Assembly (NCBI GenBank): GCA_019119975.1
Contig: DWVZ01000047.1
Coordinates: 1 to 38,204, forward strand
Direction of reading: 5' to 3'
Origin: Candidatus Blautia merdavium
GTDB taxonomy: Bacteria > Bacillota > Clostridia > Lachnospirales > Lachnospiraceae
Length of the DNA stretch: 38,204 nucleotides
In this document: piece after piece, positions 18,420 to 26,869 of the stretch
Layout: every line of letters begins with the position of its first letter
How positions within the stretch are numbered: the first letter of the stretch is position 1
Translations under genes and position numbers: made by a program
The notes under the pieces: model-generated
What the model was told of the DNA's origin: nothing
The model's input: only the letters and a program-made list of their open reading frames with translations
Database searches by the model: none

Positions 18420-19895
18420 ATGAGAGTTTTATTTTTTGACATTGACACGCTGCGCGCCAGCCATATGGGATGCTATGGATATGGAAGAGACACGACTCCG
18501 GTTATGGACGCGGTGGCGCAGGAGGGAGTACGCTTTGAGGACTATTATTGTCCCAATGCGCCGTGCCTGCCGTCCAGGGCTTCTCTGGTCAGCGGACAGT
18601 ACGGCATCCACAACGGCATTGTAGGGCACGGAGGCACAGCGGCGGATATGCGCCTGCAGGGGGCTTCCCGCAGCTTTACCGATGATATGTCGGAGAGCGG
18701 GCTGTTCATGCAGTTTCGCAGGGCAGGATTCCATACGGTTTCCTTCTCCACCTTTGCGGAACGGCATTCTGCCTGGTGGTTTAACTCCGGGTTCCATGAG
18801 TGCTACAACGTGGGACGCAGAGGCGGAGAGTCCGCGGAGATGGTGACGCCCCAGGTGCTGGACTGGCTGGAGCGAAACGGAGAGCAGGACAACTGGTTTC
18901 TCCATGTCCACTACTGGGATCCCCACACTCCTTACCGGACGCCGGCAGACTATGAGAGCCGCTTTGAGGGGACGCCGCTGCCGGATGATTGGATCACAGA
19001 AGAAATCTTTGAGGAGCATCTGCGGCACATCGGTCCTCACGGCGCCAATGAGATCAATATGTGGAATGACGACACCTTTGCCCAGTGGCCCAAGCACCCG
19101 GGACACTTAAAGAGCAAGGCAGATGCAGATCACTTTATCAATCTTTACGATGACGGCGTGCGCTATACGGATGATAATATCGGACAGATCCTGGATCTGT
19201 TAAAAGAGAAAGGGCTGTACGATGAGGACCTGGCGATCATCATCACCGCAGATCACGGGGAGGACTTAGGAGAGTTCGGCGTCTATGGAGAGCATGGCAT
19301 GGCAGATGAGCCGGTGTGCCGGATCCCCATGATCATCAAATGGCCCGGCATGCAGAAGGGAACGGTGGCAAAAGGCTTCCACGACAATGTGGATCTGCTC
19401 CCTACGGTACAGGAGCTTTTGAAGGTGCCGAAATTTCAGGAGCGCTACCGCTATGACGGCGTGTCCTTTGCAGAGACCCTGCGGAGCGGGCAGGACTGTT
19501 CCAAGCCTTACGCAGTGCTGACCCAGTGCGCCCATGTGTGCCAAAGAAGCGTGCGGTTTGACGACTATCTCTATATGCGGACCGTCCACGGCGGCTATCA
19601 TCTGCTTCCGGATGAAATGCTGTTCGATGTGAAGAAGGATCCCCATCAGCAGCACAATCTGGCAGAGGAGAGACCGGATCTGTGCGCAAAAGGAGCGAAG
19701 ATGATCCTGGACTGGAACGACGCTATGATGAAGACTTCCAATTATGATTCGGATCCTATGTGGACCGTCATGAGGGAAGGCGGACCGGAGCATTGCAGAG
19801 GACACCTGAAGGAATATATGGAGCGGATCAAAGGTACGCCCAGAGAATACGGGATCCCACTGCTTCAGGAAAAATACGGAGAAGAAACAAAATAA
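18420..19895 (+). CDS. Sulfatase (Cys-type, formylglycine-dependent)
   Basis: VLFFDIDTLRASHMGCYGYGRDTTPVMD; signature C-L-P-S-R (CPNAPCLPSRASLVSGQYG); ITADHGEDLGEFGVYGEHG. No signal peptide evident. Confidence 0.93.
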   Translation: MRVLFFDIDTLRASHMGCYGYGRDTTPVMDAVAQEGVRFEDYYCPNAPCLPSRASLVSGQYGIHNGIVGHGGTAADMRLQGASRSFTDDMSESGLFMQFRRAGFHTVSFSTFAERHSAWWFNSGFHECYNVGRRGGESAEMVTPQVLDWLERNGEQDNWFLHVHYWDPHTPYRTPADYESRFEGTPLPDDWITEEIFEEHLRHIGPHGANEINMWNDDTFAQWPKHPGHLKSKADADHFINLYDDGVRYTDDNIGQILDLLKEKGLYDEDLAIIITADHGEDLGEFGVYGEHGMADEPVCRIPMIIKWPGMQKGTVAKGFHDNVDLLPTVQELLKVPKFQERYRYDGVSFAETLRSGQDCSKPYAVLTQCAHVCQRSVRFDDYLYMRTVHGGYHLLPDEMLFDVKKDPHQQHNLAEERPDLCAKGAKMILDWNDAMMKTSNYDSDPMWTVMREGGPEHCRGHLKEYMERIKGTPREYGIPLLQEKYGEETK

Positions 19896-19944
19896 AAAGA
19901 ACAAAAATAACAAAAATAACATGTAAGGGCAGAAGGAGAACACG

Positions 19945-21813
19945 ATGGATTTATTGCCGATACCCCGGAAAATAGTAAAGACAGAAGAACGGTATGAGAT
20001 CCGCTATGACGCGTGGCTGATAGCGGAGCCTTCCTGCAGCGAACTGGTAAAGCGGCAGGCAGGGATTTTTGCGAAAGAGCTGGAAAAGGAGCTGGGTTAC
20101 GGTCTGGCTTTTTCCAGAGGGACAGGAAGAAAAGGAGATATCATCATCCGCCAGGACGATACCTGCAGACCGGAAAGCTACAGGCTTAGGGTAAACGAAC
20201 AGGGTGTACTTCTGGAAGGGGAGGAGAAAGGGCTCTGGCACGGAATGCAGACCCTTTTGCAGATGATCCGCCAGGAGGGCGGCAGCCTGCCGGGCGTGGA
20301 GATCCAGGATGAACCGGCGCTTCCCAACAGAGGATATTATTTCGACTGCGCCAGAGGGCGCGTGCCCAAGCTTTCCTGGCTTAAGGAGCTGGCAGATAGG
20401 ATGGCGTATTATAAGATGAACCAGCTGCAGCTTTATATTGAGCATTCCTTTTTGTTCCGGGATTTCAGTGAGCTTTGGCGGGATGATACGCCGCTGACGG
20501 CTGCGGAGATCATGGACCTGGACGACTACTGCAAAGAGCGGGGCATTGAGCTGGTGCCGTCCCTTTCCAGCTTCGGACATCTGTATAAGCTGCTGTCCAG
20601 CCGGCAGTACTGTGATCTGTGCGAACTGGAGGATTCGGAGAAGCAGCCCTTCTCCTACCGGGCAAGGATGCACCATCACACCATCAATGCCGCGGATCCC
20701 AGAAGCGCAGAGCTGCTGAAACGGATGATCGGGGAATATATGGAGCTGTTTTCCAGCAGACAGTTTAATATCTGCGCGGACGAGACCTTTGACCTGGGAC
20801 AGGGCAGGAGCCGGAAGGCAGTGGAAGAACTGGGTAAATCCAGAGTTTACATCCATTATGTAAAGGAACTGGCACAGTTTCTGGTGGACCACGGAAGACG
20901 TCCCATGTTCTGGGGGGATGTGATCCTGAACTTCCCGGAGATGATCAAAGAACTGCCCAAGGAGATGATCTGTCTCAACTGGGGCTATCTGTGGAATCAG
21001 CGGGAGGAAGAGACACGCTGGATGGCAGAGGCTGGAGCGACCCAGTACTGCTGCCCGGGCGTGTGCGGCTGGAACCAGTTTATCAACCTGAACTGGAACG
21101 CTTATGAAAATAATAAACGGCTGGCTTCCTATGCAGTGAAATACGGCGCCATCGGTCTGCTGAATACAGACTGGGGAGATTTCGCCCACATGAACCACCC
21201 GGATTTCAGTAGGGCAGGGATGATCTATGGAGCCTCCTTCTCCTGGAATCCCCAGGAGATCCCGGTATTTGAAGAGATGAACCGCAGGGTGGAAACTTTG
21301 GAGTTTTCCGGAGCCTCCGGGAAATTTCTCAATACCGTGGCAAAGCTGCCGGAAAATTCTCTTTTCCAGTGGGAAGGGGCAGTGCGCTATATGGAGCTTC
21401 GCAAAGGGATCCAGGAGTTTGAGGAAAATCACCGGGAATACCTGGACGCCCGCAGAGATGAGATGAAACTGGCAGATGAGAAAAATGTCTGCATCCGTAT
21501 CATAGCGGCAGAGCTTTACCGCCTGTCCGGGACTTTCCCCAAGGGCAGCAGGAAGCTGATCAAGCCTTACCTGGTGGGAGCGGAAGCCATGAGGATCTTC
21601 AATGACATCGGCAAGGTGGTGTACCGGGAATACTGCGGTATGGAATTTGCAGATCTTCCGGATTGCATGGAGCTTGCCCAGGAACTGGAGACCTGGTTCT
21701 ATCATTACAAACAGGTCTACCGAAGTGTGAGCAAGGAGTCTGAGCTGTGGAGGATGCAGGAGATGATCTGCTTCTATGGAGATCTGTTAAGAGACTTGGG
21801 GAGGAACGCATAA
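19945..21813 (+). CDS. Glycoside hydrolase family 20-like beta-N-acetylhexosaminidase
   Basis: GH20b-like N-domain (GMQTLLQMIRQ...LPGVEIQDEPALPNRGYYFDCARGRVPKLSWLKELADRMAYYKMNQLQLYIEH); putative catalytic DE in FNICADETFDLG. No signal peptide evident. Confidence 0.85.
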   Translation: MDLLPIPRKIVKTEERYEIRYDAWLIAEPSCSELVKRQAGIFAKELEKELGYGLAFSRGTGRKGDIIIRQDDTCRPESYRLRVNEQGVLLEGEEKGLWHGMQTLLQMIRQEGGSLPGVEIQDEPALPNRGYYFDCARGRVPKLSWLKELADRMAYYKMNQLQLYIEHSFLFRDFSELWRDDTPLTAAEIMDLDDYCKERGIELVPSLSSFGHLYKLLSSRQYCDLCELEDSEKQPFSYRARMHHHTINAADPRSAELLKRMIGEYMELFSSRQFNICADETFDLGQGRSRKAVEELGKSRVYIHYVKELAQFLVDHGRRPMFWGDVILNFPEMIKELPKEMICLNWGYLWNQREEETRWMAEAGATQYCCPGVCGWNQFINLNWNAYENNKRLASYAVKYGAIGLLNTDWGDFAHMNHPDFSRAGMIYGASFSWNPQEIPVFEEMNRRVETLEFSGASGKFLNTVAKLPENSLFQWEGAVRYMELRKGIQEFEENHREYLDARRDEMKLADEKNVCIRIIAAELYRLSGTFPKGSRKLIKPYLVGAEAMRIFNDIGKVVYREYCGMEFADLPDCMELAQELETWFYHYKQVYRSVSKESELWRMQEMICFYGDLLRDLGRNA

Positions 21814-23712
21814 ATGGACAGAATATGTGAAAGAGAAAAACTGTATCTGATCCCTGCGCCTAAAAAGATACAGATGGTGGAAGGGGAATTCTGCATGCCC
21901 TATACCGGGCGGATCGCGGCAGACCCTTCCTGTGACAGGCAGGTGCTGGAGTTTGCCGGGATTTTAAAGGATGCGATTCTGGAGCAGGCAGGGTTTTCCT
22001 ATTCGATCAGTCCTGAGACTGAGCGGGGAACGGCAGTGCTTATTCAGGACAGCGCGCTGGGAGAGCAGGAATACCGGTTAGAGATTTTGGAGGAGCAGAT
22101 CAGGATTACGGGAGGAAACCCTTCGGCAGTGCTGTACGGGATCCAGACCCTGCGCCAGATCCTCAGCCAGAGAGGGGGCTGCCTGCCTTGCCTGGAGATC
22201 CGGGACTGCCCGGACCTGGAACACAGAGGGCTTTATCACGACGTGGGCAGAGGACGTATTCCCAAGCTGTCCTGGCTGAAGGAGCTGGCAGATACCCTGA
22301 GCCGCTACAAGATCAATGAGCTGCAGCTCTATGTGGAGCACAGCTATTTATTCCCTGCCAACAGCGAGGTCTGGAGAGACGATACCCCGCTGACCGCAGA
22401 GGATATCCTGGAGCTGGACCAGTATTGTCTGTCCAGGGGTATTGAGCTGGTGCCGTCTCTGTCTACCTTCGGACATCTGTATAAACTGCTGTCCAGCAAG
22501 ACCTACCGCCATCTGTGCGAGATGGAAAACGCCGGGGAAGATCCCTTCAGCTTCATCGGGCGGATGGAGCATCACACTATTGATGTGACCAATCCGGAAA
22601 GCCTCAGCAAGGTGAAGGAGATGATCCGGGAATTTATGGGACTCTTTACCTCCCGGAAGTTCAACATCTGTGCGGACGAAACCTTCGACCTGGGAAAAGG
22701 AAGGAACCGCGCCCGGGCAGAGAAGGAAGGAACTGCCAGGATGTATATGGATTACGTGAAAGCGCTGTGTGAGTTCCTGGTGAGCAAGGGCAGGACGCCT
22801 ATGCTGTGGGGCGATGTGATGCTGGCGTTTCCGGAGCTGGTAAAGGAGCTTCCAAAGGGCAGCATCTGTCTGAACTGGGGTTATGCGCCCACCCAGACAG
22901 AGGATTCTACCAGAACCTATGCCCAGGTGGGAGTGAACCAGTACGTATGCCCGGGCGTGTCCGGCTGGAATCAGTTTATCAACCTGCAGGAGGCATCCTA
23001 TCAGAATATTTCCCGCATGTGCGGCTATGGAAAGAAATACGGCTGTAAGGGAATGCTGAACACAGACTGGGGGGATTTCGGACATATCAACCACCCGGAC
23101 TTTGGTATCCCGGGTATGATCTACGGCGCGGCGGCTTCCTGGAACGTGGAGGGACTGCCTTCCTATGAGGAGCTGAACCGCCAGATTTCCCTGCTGGAAT
23201 TCGGTGATCGTTCGGAAAAGATCACAGGGCTTACCGGAACCCTGGCAGTCCAGGACAGCTTCGGCTGGCGAAGCGCCGTCTACTATAAGGAGCGCTGGGA
23301 GCAGCTTTCCAGGGAGGAGTGCCTGAAAGTCCTGCTGGAGGAGACACCGGACATCCGCAAAGCGCAGGAGAAAAACCAGCAGATCCGTCAGTGCGTCCGG
23401 GAACTGACCAGATGCACGGCAGCTGTGGATCCTCACATGCGCAGACGCATCCAGCCTTATCTTCTGGCAGCGGAGGGTATGGAGATTTTCAATCACATAG
23501 GAAGCATCGTACTGGAACAGGCGGAGGGCAGCGAAAGCTGGGAAAACCGGGAGGAAGAACGGTCCCCCGAAAAGCTGGCTGCGGCTCTGGAAAACTGGTA
23601 TTATCAGTATCGTCTGCTGTGGCATACCGTCAGCAGAGAATCCGAATTATACCGGATCGGTGAAGTGATCTACTGGTATGCAGACTATTTAAGAGATTTA
23701 GGAGAAAGATAA
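21814..23712 (+). CDS. Glycoside hydrolase family 20-like beta-N-acetylhexosaminidase, paralog of the preceding gene
   Basis: Shared blocks with the upstream ORF: WRDDTPLTAEDI, RGIELVPSLSTFGHLYKLLSS, FNICADETFDLGKGRNR, NQFINL, LNTDWGDF. ATG follows the upstream stop directly (TAAATG). Confidence 0.85.
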   Translation: MDRICEREKLYLIPAPKKIQMVEGEFCMPYTGRIAADPSCDRQVLEFAGILKDAILEQAGFSYSISPETERGTAVLIQDSALGEQEYRLEILEEQIRITGGNPSAVLYGIQTLRQILSQRGGCLPCLEIRDCPDLEHRGLYHDVGRGRIPKLSWLKELADTLSRYKINELQLYVEHSYLFPANSEVWRDDTPLTAEDILELDQYCLSRGIELVPSLSTFGHLYKLLSSKTYRHLCEMENAGEDPFSFIGRMEHHTIDVTNPESLSKVKEMIREFMGLFTSRKFNICADETFDLGKGRNRARAEKEGTARMYMDYVKALCEFLVSKGRTPMLWGDVMLAFPELVKELPKGSICLNWGYAPTQTEDSTRTYAQVGVNQYVCPGVSGWNQFINLQEASYQNISRMCGYGKKYGCKGMLNTDWGDFGHINHPDFGIPGMIYGAAASWNVEGLPSYEELNRQISLLEFGDRSEKITGLTGTLAVQDSFGWRSAVYYKERWEQLSREECLKVLLEETPDIRKAQEKNQQIRQCVRELTRCTAAVDPHMRRRIQPYLLAAEGMEIFNHIGSIVLEQAEGSESWENREEERSPEKLAAALENWYYQYRLLWHTVSRESELYRIGEVIYWYADYLRDLGER

Positions 23713-23725
23713 AGGAGTACAGAAC

Positions 23726-26700
23726 ATGTGGTTTCTTGATAAGAGAGTACAGGTTATTTGCGACGAGTTAAAGAAACTGGCAGTGGTGAAAACGCTGCCC
23801 ATGGAAAACATTACTTACAAAGAAGGAAGGTTCCTCTATCCTTCCCAGGCAGACAAAGACGAGACCTCGTGGAAGCCCTTCTGCCAGAAAACTATGAAGT
23901 GGTACGGACCGGATAAACACTACTGGTTCCGGGCGGATTATACGGTTCCCCAGGAGATGGAGGGGCAGACCATGCGCCTTCATGTGAAAACCCAGATCGA
24001 TGAGTGGGACGACGCCAGAAATCCCCAGTTCCTGCTGTTTGTCAATGACAAAGCCACCCAGGGACTGGATATGAACCACAGAATTGTGAATCTGACTTCC
24101 GACGCAGTGCCGGGGGAGACCTGGAGACTGGATCTTCAGGCGTATACAGGAACCCTTCACGGGGAGTTTGATATGATCATGGAGATGCAGCAGGTGGATA
24201 CCAGAATTGAGAAGCTGTACTTTGACCTGATCGTACCTCTCCAGGCGTTTACCCGTATGAAGAAAGAGGACAAGGTGCGTATGGATCTGGAAAACGTGCT
24301 CAACGAGACCGTGAACCTGCTGGATCTGCGCACACCTTATTCCGAAGGATTTTATGCCAGCTTGGAAAAGGCTCAGGCTTACATCGACAAAGCCCTTTAC
24401 GAGGATATGACCGGATATGACGAGGTAGTTGCCACCTGCATCGGACACACCCACATTGATGTGGCATGGCTGTGGACTGTAGAGCAGACCAGGGAAAAGA
24501 CTGCCAGAAGCTTTTCCACAGTGCTGAAGCTGATGGAGGAATTCCCCAACTATAAGTTTATGTCCAGCCAGCCCCAGCTCTATGAATTCCTGAAAGAACG
24601 CTACCCGGATCTGTATGCGCAGATCAAAGAGCGGGTAAAGGAAGGGCGCTGGGAGCCGGAAGGCGGCATGTGGCTGGAAGCCGATACCAACCTGACTTCC
24701 GGGGAGTCTCTGGTGCGCCAGTTCCTGTATGGGAAAAGATTCTTCAAAGAAGAATTCGGCGTGGATTCCAGGATCCTGTGGCTGCCGGACGTGTTTGGCT
24801 ATTCCGGAGCCCTGCCCCAGATCATGAAAAAATCCGGCATTGATTACTTTATGACAACCAAACTGGCATGGAACCAGATTGATAAGATGCCGTACGATAC
24901 TTTTCTGTGGAAAGGCATCGACGGAAGCGCCATTTTCACACACCTGGTGACCACACTGGGCGTGGGACAGAGCGAAGATGATTTCTTCACCACCTACAAC
25001 GGCATGCTCCATCCGGACGCGCTGATGGGCGGCTGGAACCGTTATCAGAATAAGGATATCAACAACGACATTCTGGTCTGCTACGGTTACGGCGACGGCG
25101 GCGGCGGTCCTACCAGAGAAATGCTGGAGACTTCTAAACGTATGGAAAAAGGCATCAAAGGTCTGCCGAAGGTACGCCAGGAATTTTCCAGAAAATATTT
25201 TGACGAACTGTATGACCGGGTAAAAGACAGCCGCAGGCTGGCTACCTGGGAAGGGGAACTGTATTTTGAATATCACAGGGGAACCTATACTTCCATGGGC
25301 AGGAACAAACGCGCCAACAGAAAGAGCGAGATCCTGATGATGAATCTGGAGCTCTTGTCCCTTCTGGCAGCGGAAAAAGGCGTGGATTATGATACAAAAG
25401 CCATGGAAAACATGTGGAAGGTGCTCCTTTTAAACCAGTTCCACGACATCCTTCCGGGTTCTTCCATTCAGGAAGTCTATGAAGTGACGAAGAAAGAATA
25501 CGAAGAAGTGGAAAAGAACGGCAGCGCCATGCTGGAGGAACGGATGCAGGTGCTTGCCGGAGAGGGAGAGAATGTAACCGTCTTTAATACTCTTGGCTTT
25601 GACCGCAACGATGTGGTGCGTCTGCCGGGCAGCGTGCAGGGAGCCCTGGAAGATGAGGATGGAAAGCTCTACCCGGTGCAGGAGCTGGGAGATGCTTCCG
25701 TGGTTTATCTGACAGACCTGCCGTCCAAAGGGCAGAAATCCTACAGGATCCGGGAAGGCGCTCCTGTGGCATCTCCTTTCCAGAGGGAAGGAAACTGCCT
25801 GGAGACTCCTTATTATCGGGTGGAACTGGACGAAAACGGTTTTTTCACCTCTCTGTTCGATAAGGCAAACGACAGAGAGATCGTACAGGAAGGAAAGAAA
25901 GCAAACCTGTTCCGCATGTATGAAGACAAGCCGATGCATTACAACAACTGGGACATTGACATTTATTACTCAGAAAAATTCTGGGATGTGACCGAAGCCA
26001 CGAAGATCCAGTGGACTATGGAAGGCGCTGTGTGCGCGGTGCTGGAGATCGAGCGTCCGGTCAGCAGATCCCTGATCCGCCAGAAGATCTATTTCTATAA
26101 GGATACGCCCAGAATTGATTTCGAGACCTATGTAGACTGGAAGGACTGCCAGCATCTTCTGAAGGTGCACTTCCCGGTGGATATCCATACAGACGAGGCG
26201 TCCTTTGACGTGCAGTTCGGCAATCTGACCAGGAAGGTGCATACCAATACCAGCTGGGACAGAGCCAGATTCGAGTCCTGCGGTCAGAAGTGGATGGATC
26301 TGTCCGAGGGGCATTACGGTGTCAGCCTGCTTAATGACTGCAAATACGGTCATTCGGTAAAAGATTCCGACATTGCCCTGACACTGATCAAATCCGGAAA
26401 TGAGCCCAACCCTGTGGCAGACCAGGAAGAGCACTGGTTCACCTACTCTCTGTATCCGCACAAAGGAAACTTAAGAGAGTGCGATACAGTAAGAGAGAGC
26501 TACTGCCTGAACTTCCCTGCCCTGACAGCGCTTCATACGGCAATGGGAGAGACGGCTTCTCTTCTGTCTGTGGACCAGAAAAATGTCATGGCAGAGACTG
26601 TGAAGCCAGCAGAGGACGGCAATGGCGTGATCCTCCGTGTTTATGAATACGAAAACGCCAGAACCAAAGCAGCCATTACCTTCGGCATGGGACACAAGAT

Positions 26701-26827
26701 CGCCAGCGTGCAGGAATGCAATCTTATGGAAGAGCCGGAAGGCGGTCTGCTGGAACACACAGAGGAAAGCTTTGCCTTTGTGATCAAGCCTTATGAGATC
26801 AAGACCTACCGGGTGGTATTTCAGTAA
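23726..26827 (+). CDS. Glycoside hydrolase family 38 alpha-mannosidase
   Basis: GHTHIDVAWLWTVEQTREKTARSFSTVLKLMEEFPNYKFMSSQPQLYEFLKE, WEPEGGMWLEADTNL, LWLPDVFGYSGALPQIMKKSG, LLLNQFHDILPGSSI. Confidence 0.96.
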   Translation: MWFLDKRVQVICDELKKLAVVKTLPMENITYKEGRFLYPSQADKDETSWKPFCQKTMKWYGPDKHYWFRADYTVPQEMEGQTMRLHVKTQIDEWDDARNPQFLLFVNDKATQGLDMNHRIVNLTSDAVPGETWRLDLQAYTGTLHGEFDMIMEMQQVDTRIEKLYFDLIVPLQAFTRMKKEDKVRMDLENVLNETVNLLDLRTPYSEGFYASLEKAQAYIDKALYEDMTGYDEVVATCIGHTHIDVAWLWTVEQTREKTARSFSTVLKLMEEFPNYKFMSSQPQLYEFLKERYPDLYAQIKERVKEGRWEPEGGMWLEADTNLTSGESLVRQFLYGKRFFKEEFGVDSRILWLPDVFGYSGALPQIMKKSGIDYFMTTKLAWNQIDKMPYDTFLWKGIDGSAIFTHLVTTLGVGQSEDDFFTTYNGMLHPDALMGGWNRYQNKDINNDILVCYGYGDGGGGPTREMLETSKRMEKGIKGLPKVRQEFSRKYFDELYDRVKDSRRLATWEGELYFEYHRGTYTSMGRNKRANRKSEILMMNLELLSLLAAEKGVDYDTKAMENMWKVLLLNQFHDILPGSSIQEVYEVTKKEYEEVEKNGSAMLEERMQVLAGEGENVTVFNTLGFDRNDVVRLPGSVQGALEDEDGKLYPVQELGDASVVYLTDLPSKGQKSYRIREGAPVASPFQREGNCLETPYYRVELDENGFFTSLFDKANDREIVQEGKKANLFRMYEDKPMHYNNWDIDIYYSEKFWDVTEATKIQWTMEGAVCAVLEIERPVSRSLIRQKIYFYKDTPRIDFETYVDWKDCQHLLKVHFPVDIHTDEASFDVQFGNLTRKVHTNTSWDRARFESCGQKWMDLSEGHYGVSLLNDCKYGHSVKDSDIALTLIKSGNEPNPVADQEEHWFTYSLYPHKGNLRECDTVRESYCLNFPALTALHTAMGETASLLSVDQKNVMAETVKPAEDGNGVILRVYEYENARTKAAITFGMGHKIASVQECNLMEEPEGGLLEHTEESFAFVIKPYEIKTYRVVFQ

Positions 26828-26869
26828 AGACAGGCAGATACATTTGGCTCAAGCCGGGAGGAAAAGAAC

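Noticed and set aside
19951-21705. 584-aa ORF on the minus strand opposite the first GH20-like gene
   Set aside because: Lies entirely antisense to a well-supported gene; composition (H, Q, L rich) is that of a shadow ORF from codon bias; no RBS or recognisable domain.
23768-25276. 502-aa minus-strand ORF opposite the GH38 gene (also 22348-23625, 1559-2458, 25970-26461)
   Set aside because: Same shadow-ORF explanation; the sense proteins carry clear family motifs.
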